In this document: positions 1 to 6,308 of the stretch, piece by piece | Layout: each line of letters opens with the position of its first letter | Position numbering within the stretch: the first letter of the stretch is position 1 | Origin: Acidobacteriota bacterium | Lineage (GTDB): Bacteria; Acidobacteriota; Vicinamibacteria; Vicinamibacterales; UBA8438 | Direction: 5' to 3' | DNA length: 7,038 bases | NCBI GenBank assembly: GCA_005778315.1 | Contig: SXOW01000502.1 | Coordinates: 1 to 7,038, forward strand | Program-made: the position numbers and the translations under genes | The notes under the pieces: generated by a model | What the model saw: only the letters and a program-made list of their open reading frames with translations | Told to the model about the DNA's origin: nothing | Database searches by the model: none

Positions 1-2
1 AC

Positions 3-209
3 TGGGCGGGCGGCGGCCGGCGGTCGGTGGCCAACATGTTCATTGACCTCGGCTACGGGGTCGAACTCACCGAGGAACAGTTCCAAGGGGAGATGGCGGA
101 GCGGCGTGCGGCCATGAAGGACCGGAATCAGTACGACGTCGGCTGTCCGCTGTGCTGGGCCCCGGTCCCAGCCATGGACACCACCACCGAGGATACCGGA
201 CAACAGTGA
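3..209 (+). CDS. C-terminal fragment of an unrecognised protein (5' end outside window)
   Basis: The reading frame is open from the window edge, so this is most likely the 3' end of a longer gene; a GTG at 27 is the first possible internal start but has no clear ribosome-binding site. The visible product is about 68 residues: a glycine/arginine-rich start, an acidic stretch (LTEEQFQGEMAERR) that should be helical, and a CPLC pair near the end, followed by an acidic, polar tail ending GQQ. The CxxC could bind a metal or form a disulfide, but a single pair does not define a family and I do not recognise the protein. Its TGA stop at 207-209 overlaps the GTG start of the next gene (206-208), which suggests co-transcription and translational coupling. 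Confidence 0.5.
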   Translation, partial: WAGGGRRSVANMFIDLGYGVELTEEQFQGEMAERRAAMKDRNQYDVGCPLCWAPVPAMDTTTEDTGQQ

Positions 210-1198
210 GTCAGCCGGTTTCACGCGGGATCTTCGCATTGCTTGTGGTGGCCGCGGTTGTCGCCGCGCCATTCACGTCTCGTGGCGTCGATGCCCAGAC
301 ACGGTTCATGTTTCTGCGGGGGCAGAGCATCCACCCAGCCTTCGAAGGCTGGTGGCCTAACGACGACGGGTCGTTCACGCTCTGGTTCGGATACATGAAC
401 TCGAACTGGGAAGAGGAGTTCGACGTACCGATCGGGCCGGCCAACTACTTCTCGATCGCCGCGCCGAGCACGCTCGACGACCTTGGGGTTGACGGCTTCG
501 ACGCGTCGTCGGCCGACAACGGCCAGCCGACGCATTTCTATCCACAGCGCAACCCGTTCCTGTTCACGGTCGTGGTGCCGGCGGACTTCGGTGACCAGGA
601 GCTAGTCTGGACGCTCACCAGTCATGGGCGCACCAACCGCGCCTTCGCCACGCTCAGCGCGGACTACCGCCTGGACCCGCAGGTCATGTCCACCGAGGTG
701 GGCGGAGCGTTCGGCAGCCTGGATGATCGTCTGCGCAGCAACATACCGCCCGCGCTCACGGTCGAGGGCGACAGGCACCGGACCGCCACGGTTGGCGAGC
801 CGCTGACGCTGATCGCCTCGGCGACCGATCCGGACGATTTCCCGCCGCGTTCCGACCGCGGGCAGCCACCGAAGGATCTCGAAGAGTTCTACTCCACCGC
901 CGGGGTTGGAGCGTCCGTTGTCAGCAGCGCCCCCGGGGTGCGGTTCTCGTGGATCGTCTATCGCGGGCCGGCTCGCCATGCGACGTTCGATCCGGTTCAG
1001 ATGAAAGCGTGGATGGACACCCGTGTGTGGGGAAACTCGCCGTGGTCTCCGCCCTATATCCTGCCCGAACCGCCACCCGGTAACCGCTGGGAAGATACGG
1101 TGACGTTCGACCAGCCGGGAGAATACACGCTGCGGGCGGTCGCCAGCGACGGTGCAAGTTTCACCTACGAGAACGTGACCATCCAGGTCGCGCCCTAG
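206..1198 (+). CDS. Secreted hypothetical protein with PKD/cadherin-like C-terminal strands
   Basis: This is a 330-residue exported protein. The frame opens at 152, but GTG 206 is chosen because a classic signal peptide follows directly: SRG, a hydrophobic run at residues 9-22, and cleavage after VDA (30/31). It also overlaps the preceding stop as GTGA; a GAGG at 189-192 is a weak, distant Shine-Dalgarno. Residues 43-82 hold a conserved-looking block rich in aromatics (FEGWW, DGSF, FGYMNSN, then P-IG-N), which I recall from many exported acidobacterial proteins of unknown function. Residues 180-211 (IPP, then VGEPLTL, then ATDPDD) and 297-330 (FDQPGEYTLRAVASDG) resemble strands of a PKD or cadherin-like Ig fold, split by a roughly 85-residue insertion. 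No catalytic motif is visible. A structural or binding role outside the inner membrane is inferred. It is convergent with the cyclase gene, only 14 bp away. Confidence 0.8.
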   Translation: MSQPVSRGIFALLVVAAVVAAPFTSRGVDAQTRFMFLRGQSIHPAFEGWWPNDDGSFTLWFGYMNSNWEEEFDVPIGPANYFSIAAPSTLDDLGVDGFDASSADNGQPTHFYPQRNPFLFTVVVPADFGDQELVWTLTSHGRTNRAFATLSADYRLDPQVMSTEVGGAFGSLDDRLRSNIPPALTVEGDRHRTATVGEPLTLIASATDPDDFPPRSDRGQPPKDLEEFYSTAGVGASVVSSAPGVRFSWIVYRGPARHATFDPVQMKAWMDTRVWGNSPWSPPYILPEPPPGNRWEDTVTFDQPGEYTLRAVASDGASFTYENVTIQVAP

Positions 1199-1212
1199 CC
1201 GCTCGTGTCGGT

Positions 1213-2040
1213 CTACTCTGCGCCCGCAGGGAGAAAGGCCACAACCCGGAGCGGACCGCCGCTGCCGCCCGTGATCTTCATGGGCAGGCCCATCACATAA
1301 CTGCCAGTCGCCGGCAACCCCGACAGGTCGGCCAGATTCTCGAAGCCGACGATGTTCTCGCGGTAGAGGGTCACGTGGGCGCGGAAGTCCGCCGACTGGC
1401 CCCGGTCGATACTCGGTGTATCGATGCCGACCGCGGCGATGTCGCGCTGTTCGGCGAGCCACCGCGCCGCGTCTTCGCCCAGACCCGGAAAATGGAGCTG
1501 CGCCACGGCCGGCTCGCCAACCAGATCGGTGCCCAGATAGGCGGTCCGGTCGCTCCAGCGGCTGGACCACCCGGTGCGGACGAGGACCACGGCTCCGGAC
1601 GGGATCTCCCCGTGGCGCGCCTCCCAGTCCGTCAGGTCCGCCACGGTGACGAGGTAGTCAGGCGTCGCGCGCGCCGTCACATCGACCACGACGGCCGGCC
1701 CCATCAGTGCCGACAGCGGGATTTCGTCGTTGGTCCAGCGCCCCTCGGCGAAATGAATCGGTGCGTCCAGATGGGTGCCACCATGCTCGGCCGTTGCGAA
1801 CTGATACGAGGCGTAGAACCAGCCGCCCTCTGTGGGGCCAAAGGCCAGCTCTTCGAGCTGGAAACCAGCCGTGTCTGTCGGCCAGTAGATGGTCGAGTCG
1901 GAAAACGCGTGCGTCAGGTCGATCCAGCGCCCGGCGGTGCCGTCGAAGATCCCTCCAGGGTCGACGCGCACGGGGTCTGGTGGGACGGGCGCGCAGGCCC
2001 AGACGGACATCAAGACAACGCAGGAAACAGATCGTCGCAT
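1213..2040 (-). CDS. Cyclase-family (kynurenine-formamidase-like) metal hydrolase, exported lipoprotein
   Basis: This is a 275-residue protein of the cyclase/KynB superfamily (PF04199), metal-dependent hydrolases acting on amide or ester bonds such as N-formylkynurenine. The signature HGGTHLDAPIHF is intact at 86-97 and supplies the metal ligands and base H86, H90, D92 and H96. Supporting motifs are DLTHAF (41-46) with WP at 53-54, GIDTPSID (205-212), H222, E234 in FENL, and the C-terminal LPMKITGGSGGPLR (252-265). The frame opens upstream at 2100, but ATG 2040 is chosen because GGAGG lies 8 nt upstream (2049-2053) and a short export signal follows. That signal ends VWAC (13-16), a slightly off-consensus lipobox predicting lipidation at C16. 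KynB itself is cytoplasmic, and no tryptophan-pathway gene is nearby, so the substrate is unknown. It is divergent from the GNAT gene across 77 bp. Confidence 0.88.
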   Translation of the reverse strand: MRRSVSCVVLMSVWACAPVPPDPVRVDPGGIFDGTAGRWIDLTHAFSDSTIYWPTDTAGFQLEELAFGPTEGGWFYASYQFATAEHGGTHLDAPIHFAEGRWTNDEIPLSALMGPAVVVDVTARATPDYLVTVADLTDWEARHGEIPSGAVVLVRTGWSSRWSDRTAYLGTDLVGEPAVAQLHFPGLGEDAARWLAEQRDIAAVGIDTPSIDRGQSADFRAHVTLYRENIVGFENLADLSGLPATGSYVMGLPMKITGGSGGPLRVVAFLPAGAE

Positions 2041-2117
2041 GGTGGAGCCCTCCACGAATCCGGTATTGTGGGCCAAGCGTGCACACGAGACCGGCCTCAA
2101 AAAGGAGACCAGACCGC

Positions 2118-2594
2118 ATGGCCCCGTTCGTCATCAGACCCGCGACCGCCGCCGACACTGCAACCATCGTCGATTTCAATCTGCGGATTGCGGCTGAGAC
2201 CGAGGATACGTCACTCGACCGCGACCTGGTAGCCCGTGGGGTCGAGGCCATCCTCTCCAACGCGGGCCATGGACGGTACTACGTAGCGTGTGTCGACCAG
2301 GCGCCCGTCGGCCAGGTCATGCACACCCGAGAGTGGAGCGACTGGCGCAACGGCGATATCTGGTGGGTCCAAAGCGTCTACGTGCACAAAGACCATCGTC
2401 GTCGTGGCATCTTCAGGGGGCTGTACGACCATATAAAGAACCTGGCCATGGCCGATCCGGCGGTGGTGGGAGTGCGGTTATACGTCGACGCCGACAACCG
2501 TGTGGCCCAAGCCACCTACGAACGCCTGGGCATGCAGGCGGCGAGGTATCGCATCATGGAGGAGTTCTTTGCTGCTGACCACCGCACCGGTTGA
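2118..2594 (+). CDS. GNAT-family N-acetyltransferase
   Basis: This is a 158-residue cytoplasmic single-domain GNAT protein of normal family length. It should transfer acetyl from acetyl-CoA to an amine; the substrate cannot be read from sequence. The N-terminus FVIRPATAADTATIV (4-18) is the usual beta1-alpha1 opening. Motif A is VQSVYVHKDHRRRGIFRGL (84-102), whose pyrophosphate-binding loop R94-x-x-G97-x-F99 has F in place of the usual G/A. Motif B is YVDADNRVAQATYERLGM (122-139), with N127, Y134 and G138 at the expected places. ATG 2118 is chosen over upstream in-frame codons because AAGGAG (2102-2107) lies 10 nt before it and homology-like sequence begins immediately. Its promoter must lie in or just beyond the 77-bp divergent gap shared with the cyclase gene; no convincing hexamers were found there. 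Confidence 0.9.
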   Translation: MAPFVIRPATAADTATIVDFNLRIAAETEDTSLDRDLVARGVEAILSNAGHGRYYVACVDQAPVGQVMHTREWSDWRNGDIWWVQSVYVHKDHRRRGIFRGLYDHIKNLAMADPAVVGVRLYVDADNRVAQATYERLGMQAARYRIMEEFFAADHRTG

Positions 2595-2664
2595 CTAGCG
2601 GCCCGCTCGCGGCATCCGACTCCTGATCTGTCTGCGCTGACGCCATGCGCACCCTGATCGCCCG

Positions 2665-2670
2665 TATAAT
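2665..2670 (+). promoter_or_regulatory. Candidate sigma-70 -10 box (TATAAT) for the SGNH hydrolase gene
   Basis: This is a perfect TATAAT in a GC-rich background, 37 bp before the GTG start at 2708. Transcription would begin near 2677, giving a leader of about 30 nt that contains the GGAGG site. No good -35 hexamer is found 16-18 bp upstream (the bases there read CGCCATGC) and there is no extended TG, so an activator may be needed. A TTGACT at 2591-2596 is too far away to pair with it. Confidence 0.5.
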
Positions 2671-2697
2671 GCGGTGCACACGCACACAGAGATCCCT

Positions 2698-2702
2698 GGA
2701 GG
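2698..2702 (+). promoter_or_regulatory. Ribosome-binding site that fixes the SGNH hydrolase start
   Basis: GGAGG lies 5 nt before the GTG at 2708. It favours this start over the longer in-frame ATG at 2645, which would lie upstream of the TATAAT box and bury the signal peptide. Confidence 0.7.
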
Positions 2703-2707
2703 TTGAC

Positions 2708-3418
2708 GTGAAAGCTCGATACGCAACTGTTTCGGCCGCGCTGCTTCTTGCCCTCTCCTTCGTCGTCGCGCCGGCAGCGGCACAGACCGCGGCGGTGGCC
2801 ATCGACCGGTGGGAAGAAGCGATGCAGGCCTTCGAGGCTGATGCTCCCACTCGACCGGAGGGCGCCATCGTGCTCACGGGCAGTTCAAGTTTCGCCCGCT
2901 GGCGGACCATGGAGACCGATCTGGCCCCGCTCACCGTCATTCCGCGGGGATTCGGCGGGAGCCAGATGTCCGACGTGCTCAACCACCTGGATCGACTGGT
3001 CCTGCCCTACAAACCGCGCGCGGTCGCCATCTACGAGGGGGATAACGACTCGTTCGGTGGAGATGCACCCGAGACGGTCGCGGGCGAATTGAAACAGATC
3101 ATCGCGAAGATTCACGCCGAGCTCCCCGACACTCGCATCTATGTGCTCTCGGTCAAGCCCAGCCTGGCGCGTGTGTCGGTCTGGGATCGGGCGCAGGCCA
3201 CCAGCGCGCTGTATCGGAAGATCGTCGACAGCGACGGGCGGTTGCACTACATCGATGTGGTAACCCCGTTCCTGAAGGCTGACGGGAAGGTCATGGACGA
3301 TGTCTTCGTGGACGACGGCCTGCACCTGAACGACAAGGGCAACGCCATCTGGGCCGCCGCCATCAAGGCCGCACTGATGCCGATCGAGGCGCAGTACGAG
3401 ACGACGAACGACGAATGA
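2708..3418 (+). CDS. Secreted SGNH/GDSL-type esterase-lipase
   Basis: This is a 236-residue exported hydrolase of the SGNH (GDSL-like) family. The signal peptide covers residues 1-25: basic KAR, hydrophobic core 8-22, cleavage at AAA/Q. Block I reads GSSSFARW (58-65), so the nucleophile is S60 and the GDS aspartate is replaced by serine, a variant I recall from a GDSL-type subfamily. Block II is the glycine in RGFGGSQMSD (80-89). Block III is GDND (111-114), giving oxyanion-hole N113. Block V is DGLH (203-206), supplying D203 and catalytic H206. All catalytic positions are therefore present and the protein should be an active ester or acyl hydrolase outside the inner membrane; polysaccharide deacetylation or lipid ester cleavage are both possible. 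It appears to be a single-gene unit with its own promoter, convergent with the VWA gene 25 bp downstream. Confidence 0.9.
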   Translation: MKARYATVSAALLLALSFVVAPAAAQTAAVAIDRWEEAMQAFEADAPTRPEGAIVLTGSSSFARWRTMETDLAPLTVIPRGFGGSQMSDVLNHLDRLVLPYKPRAVAIYEGDNDSFGGDAPETVAGELKQIIAKIHAELPDTRIYVLSVKPSLARVSVWDRAQATSALYRKIVDSDGRLHYIDVVTPFLKADGKVMDDVFVDDGLHLNDKGNAIWAAAIKAALMPIEAQYETTNDE

Positions 3419-3443
3419 CCCCCGATCCGGGCGATTGTGCGGC

Positions 3444-4598
3444 TTACGGGTGGGTGCCGCCAATAAGCTCGGCGACAAAGCCGGCAGGAATCCCCACGAC
3501 GAGCAATGCCATGCTGATCAGGAGAAACCGCGGATAGATCGGAACCTTGACGGCACGGTGGGTCAGTTGCACCTGCACCGTCTCCGCGTCGTCTATCGCT
3601 TCGTACGCGCGCTGCAGTCCGTCGGCGTCCCGCACGTCGAAATAGTCCCCGCCGAACTCGCGGATCGTGTCGATCAACGCCTGTGTGTTTCTGACGGGCG
3701 GGTTGGCCGGCCGCTGACTCCCGAGTCTCGGCTCGTCCGCGTTGATGAAGATCATGTAGGGCACGATGTTGCGGCGACTCAGTTCGGCGAACTCCACTTC
3801 TGGAATCTCGTCGACGTCAGCGTCGGTCACGATGAGCACCGCCCGATGTGGCCGTGAACCGCTCCCAAGGGTGGCCACGTCCCGGTCGAAGTGTCGCACC
3901 ACCGACTGCAACGCCCGAATGATGTTCGTGTTGCCCTCGCTGTCGATGATGCGGACCTTGTCGTCCGGCACGAACGTCTGGTCGATGGGCGTCCCGGATT
4001 GCGCCGCCAGAATACGCACGATGGCGTACGGGGCATCCATCACCTGGAAGAAATACAACTCGTCGTCGATGACGAAGTCGTCCACCATGTAGGGGAAGGA
4101 CGAAAAAAGCCACAAGGCCACGCGATCGTTCTTGTCGCGCCGCATCTCCAGAAACTTGAGATGCGCCTCGCGGGCGACCTGGGCTCGCGATTTTCCGCTG
4201 CCGGGGAACTCCCATGCCATCGACAGCGACGTGTCGACCAGGTCAATGCGGATGCGCGAATCCATGTCGCCGGCCACCTCTTCGGTCGCGGTGAGGTACG
4301 GATCCGCCATGGCCACCAGCAACACCGCGACGGCCAATCCGAGCAACAGCTTTGGCACGATGTACAGCGCCTGCCCCCAGACCCCACGCTGAAACCGTCG
4401 CTCGACCTGATGCCCCGAATGCTGCCGATGGTGTCGCCGGGAGGTGAGCCACACGCGCAGCACAGACAGCAGGACGACCAGCGCTACTGCCATCGACAGC
4501 AGATACGTCATGCCGATGTCCGTGAAGCGGATCTGACCAAGATCCGTTCCCAGCAGCTCTCGCGCGCGGGTGCCAAGGAAGTCCGTGAACGCGGACAT
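3444..4598 (-). CDS. Membrane-anchored von Willebrand factor A domain protein (Bat-like)
   Basis: This is a 384-residue inner-membrane protein with the BatA/BatB-like plan of two N-terminal membrane segments (about 29-50 and 79-97), a VWA domain (about 115-340) and one C-terminal segment (about 356-375). The metal-ion-dependent adhesion site looks intact: DTSLS (122-126), T224 in EGNTN, and VTDADVDE (257-264) supplying the acidic residue. A basic HRQH-rich loop separates the first two segments. Bat proteins are usually encoded with a MoxR ATPase and a DUF58 protein; none is present here, so it is either a solo copy or works with distant partners. ATG 4598 is the most upstream start (in-frame stop TAG at 4608-4610) but has no recognisable Shine-Dalgarno. 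M30 (4511) is an alternative that would still keep the first membrane segment. It is divergent from the sigma factor gene. Confidence 0.87.
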   Translation of the reverse strand: MSAFTDFLGTRARELLGTDLGQIRFTDIGMTYLLSMAVALVVLLSVLRVWLTSRRHHRQHSGHQVERRFQRGVWGQALYIVPKLLLGLAVAVLLVAMADPYLTATEEVAGDMDSRIRIDLVDTSLSMAWEFPGSGKSRAQVAREAHLKFLEMRRDKNDRVALWLFSSFPYMVDDFVIDDELYFFQVMDAPYAIVRILAAQSGTPIDQTFVPDDKVRIIDSEGNTNIIRALQSVVRHFDRDVATLGSGSRPHRAVLIVTDADVDEIPEVEFAELSRRNIVPYMIFINADEPRLGSQRPANPPVRNTQALIDTIREFGGDYFDVRDADGLQRAYEAIDDAETVQVQLTHRAVKVPIYPRFLLISMALLVVGIPAGFVAELIGGTHP

Positions 4599-4841
4599 AA
4601 GGAATGACTACGGAGGACCGCCGACAGCCTGTGTAGGGTTGCGCCCAAGACGCGCGTTGATCGGCTGATCCTACAACCCAGGCGATACGGGTTCAATGCC
4701 CGAATGCGGGGCGGGCAGTCTCTCCCGGCTGTCCACGGCGCTACTTTCTGCCGGGGGCGGTGTCAAATTGATCACAGGCGGCAGAGACGTTTCGAGGGAT
4801 ACTCGAGCGGACAGGAAGCGGACGGTCGACGGGAGGCAGGG
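4599..4841. other. Divergent intergenic region with overlapping short inverted repeats
   Basis: This 243-bp gap separates the VWA gene (minus) from the ECF sigma gene (plus) and should hold both promoters. TGTAGG (4632-4637) can pair with CCTACA (4670-4675), while GGGTTG (4636-4641) can pair with CAACCC (4674-4679), so the two pairings overlap and exclude each other. A small hairpin CGGG/CCCG with loop TTCAATG lies at 4688-4702. TGTCAAA (4761-4767) and CGTT (4788-4791) vaguely resemble an ECF-type promoter, but their 20-nt spacing is longer than expected. No promoter can be assigned with confidence. Confidence 0.35.
4832..4836 (+). promoter_or_regulatory. Ribosome-binding site that fixes the sigma factor start
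   Basis: GGAGG (within GGGAGG) lies 5 nt before GTG 4842. The frame is open back to 4704, but the upstream residues are unlike sigma factors, so this site decides the start. Confidence 0.7.
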
Positions 4842-5441
4842 GTGAAGCCAGCTCGCGTTATCGATTGGTCGGAACCCGCCGACTCGGAGTGCAACATTGC
4901 CGAGCGGTGCGCAACGGGCGAGCCACAAGCCTGTCAAGATCTAGTCGATACGCATCAGCGCATGGTCTATCACCTGGCCCTGCAGTTGCTGAACAACCAC
5001 GAAGACGCCCTCGACCTGTCGCAAGACGCTTTCCTGACCGTGTTCCGGTCGATCCACCGGTTCCGGGGTGATTCCGCCCTGCAGACCTGGATCTACCGTA
5101 TCGTCATCAACCACGCACGGAACCGGCAGCGCTGGTGGCGACGGCGGCGGCGAGCCGACGAGGTCTCCCTTGACGCCGTCATCGCAGAGCGTGGCGAGCT
5201 ACCGGCGCCAGCGCGGGGGGCCTCTCCGGAAGCCGCACTCGACCAAAAACAGCTGAGCGGACGATTGTGGCGCGCGCTGAACCGCCTACCGTTCGACCAA
5301 CGATCCGCGCTGGTGCTGCGCGAGTTGCACGGCATGCGATACGTCGAGATCGCCTTCTCCCTGGGGGTGTCCAACGCGGCGGTGAAGTCGCGCCTGGCCC
5401 GCGCCCGTCAGACGCTCCGATCGGAGCTGCGCACGCCATGA
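4842..5441 (+). CDS. ECF-family RNA polymerase sigma factor (RpoE-like, sigma-70 family)
   Basis: This is a 199-residue extracytoplasmic-function sigma factor. Region 2 spans about 32-98: the core-binding and -10-recognition helices include DLVDTHQRMVYHLALQLL, DALDLSQDAFLTVF (55-68) and the FRGDSALQTWIYRIVINHARN segment. A linker that starts very basic (a WWRRRRR run around 98-104) leads to region 4 at about 141-195, with the helix-turn-helix YVEIAFSLGVSNAAVKSRLARAR recognising the -35 element. It should direct core polymerase to a small stress or envelope regulon. GTG 4842 is chosen for the GGAGG 5 nt upstream. The stop codon overlaps the start of the anti-sigma gene as ATGA, so the two are translationally coupled and expected in near-stoichiometric amounts. 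Such factors commonly activate their own operon, but a matching autoregulated promoter was not identifiable here. Confidence 0.95.
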   Translation: MKPARVIDWSEPADSECNIAERCATGEPQACQDLVDTHQRMVYHLALQLLNNHEDALDLSQDAFLTVFRSIHRFRGDSALQTWIYRIVINHARNRQRWWRRRRRADEVSLDAVIAERGELPAPARGASPEAALDQKQLSGRLWRALNRLPFDQRSALVLRELHGMRYVEIAFSLGVSNAAVKSRLARARQTLRSELRTP

Positions 5442-6244
5442 GACATCCAGCCTCGATCCGGTGCAGCACCGGCCGCACGTGGCTGACCGCCGCGCACGAT
5501 GGCGAGCTGTCTGCCGAGCGTCAGGTGCGGCTGCACGCGCACCTGGCGAGTTGTGCCGACTGCCGTGGGGTTCGCGACGATCTGACTGTGCTGGCGACGG
5601 CCCTCCGCCAGGGCGCGGCGCAGCACCGCCCGGACCGCTGGGCATTCGCCCGCCTGGCGCCTGAGGTCATGGCCCGCAAGGCGATGGAGCCGGACGCCCA
5701 CTGGCGTCAGCGACTCCATGACGTCAGCGAGGACGGGCAACGGCTGTGGATGATTGCGGGCTCGCTGGCAGCGACGCTGACCGGTGCCATCGTCATATCG
5801 GTCTTGGTGGTCCTCGCCGTACCCACCAACCCTGGCTCGCTCGCGGGGCTGTTGCGCGCGTCAACCGCGCTGGGTTCCAACGCCAACCCCCTGTGGCTGG
5901 TAGCGGGCGTGACTCTACCGCGGGTCGCCGCGGACACACGAGCCAAAGCGATGCTGATGCAGCCGCTGCGACCGCTGGGAATCCCCAACTTGGCGTTGAC
6001 CGCGGTGGTCACGCGGGAGGGCCAGCTGGCTTCGGTGGAGGTGCTGCACGACGGCGTGCCGGACGCCGCCCTCACCCGGGCCGTGTCCCGCCTGGCGTCC
6101 GACGTCCGCTTCGAACCGGCGCGTGCGCTCGGAGCGCCGGTGGCGGTGAATGTGGTCTGGCTGCTGGAGCGGACCACGGTCGCGCCGGCGCCGATGGCGA
6201 GCCTGACCGCACGGGACCTGACGACGCCGGCCGGCGGTGACTGA
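5438..6244 (+). CDS. Zinc-finger transmembrane anti-sigma factor with a TonB C-terminal-like periplasmic domain
   Basis: This 268-residue single-pass membrane protein is encoded directly after, and overlapping by 4 bp, the ECF sigma gene, which defines it as the likely cognate anti-sigma factor. The cytoplasmic part has the zf-HC2/ZAS motif HLASCADC (35-42; H35, C39, C42), with H20 or C9 as possible further ligand. A hydrophobic segment at about 103-128 crosses the membrane. After a linker, residues 175-246 follow the TonB C-terminal pattern: a hydrophobic strand, G195-x-L-x-x-V-E-V-L, an alpha helix (ALTRAVSRLA), then VRFEPARALGAPVAVNVVWLL, matching the family's 'rF.PA...G.pV...v' ending. 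The usual anti-sigma role is to sequester sigma until an envelope signal triggers release. The TonB-like domain may be the sensor or may contact another envelope protein. ATG 5438 is the natural start; in-frame codons upstream lie inside the sigma gene. Confidence 0.88.
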   Translation: MRHPASIRCSTGRTWLTAAHDGELSAERQVRLHAHLASCADCRGVRDDLTVLATALRQGAAQHRPDRWAFARLAPEVMARKAMEPDAHWRQRLHDVSEDGQRLWMIAGSLAATLTGAIVISVLVVLAVPTNPGSLAGLLRASTALGSNANPLWLVAGVTLPRVAADTRAKAMLMQPLRPLGIPNLALTAVVTREGQLASVEVLHDGVPDAALTRAVSRLASDVRFEPARALGAPVAVNVVWLLERTTVAPAPMASLTARDLTTPAGGD

Positions 6245-6248
6245 CGGC

Positions 6249-6276
6249 GGCCAGCCCTCACCGGCCAGCCCTCACC
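6249..6276. repeat. Perfect 14-bp tandem duplication
   Basis: GGCCAGCCCTCACC occurs twice head to tail (6249-6262 and 6263-6276), starting 5 bp after the anti-sigma stop codon. It lies outside any gene and is probably a replication-slippage product; no function can be inferred. Confidence 0.9.
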
Positions 6277-6296
6277 CCTGAACCTTCCTGAACCTT
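6277..6296. repeat. Perfect 10-bp tandem duplication
   Basis: CCTGAACCTT is repeated twice with no gap (6277-6286 and 6287-6296), immediately following the 14-bp duplication. The two different units abutting each other suggest this short stretch is prone to slippage. Confidence 0.9.
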
Positions 6297-6308
6297 CGCC
6301 CGGACCCA

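Noticed and set aside
602..1570. Long open frame on the minus strand (322 codons)
   Set aside because: It runs antisense across two well-supported genes, has an arginine/glycine-rich composition typical of GC-rich shadow frames, and shows no domain motif.
1375..2232. Long plus-strand frame opposite the cyclase gene
   Set aside because: The opposite strand carries the intact HGGTHLDAPIHF cyclase; this frame has low-complexity composition and no motif.
2591..2607. TTGACT -35-like hexamer and the AGCGG-C-CCGCT palindrome after the GNAT gene
   Set aside because: The hexamer is 68 bp from the TATAAT box with no other -10 nearby, and the palindrome has a one-base centre, so it cannot form a terminator hairpin.
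3891..4607. Plus-strand frame opposite the VWA gene, His/Gln-rich
   Set aside because: It is a mirror of the VWA coding sequence, which has an intact MIDAS and membrane segments.
4632..4712. tRNA-like stretch (GGGTTCAATGCCC resembles a T-arm)
   Set aside because: Only a 4-bp CGGG/CCCG stem with a 7-nt loop is present; no acceptor stem, D-arm or anticodon arm can be built at the right distances.
4761..4791. ECF41-like promoter TGTCAAA...CGTT
   Set aside because: The spacing is 20 nt instead of about 16 and both boxes are imperfect; kept only as a note in the intergenic entry.
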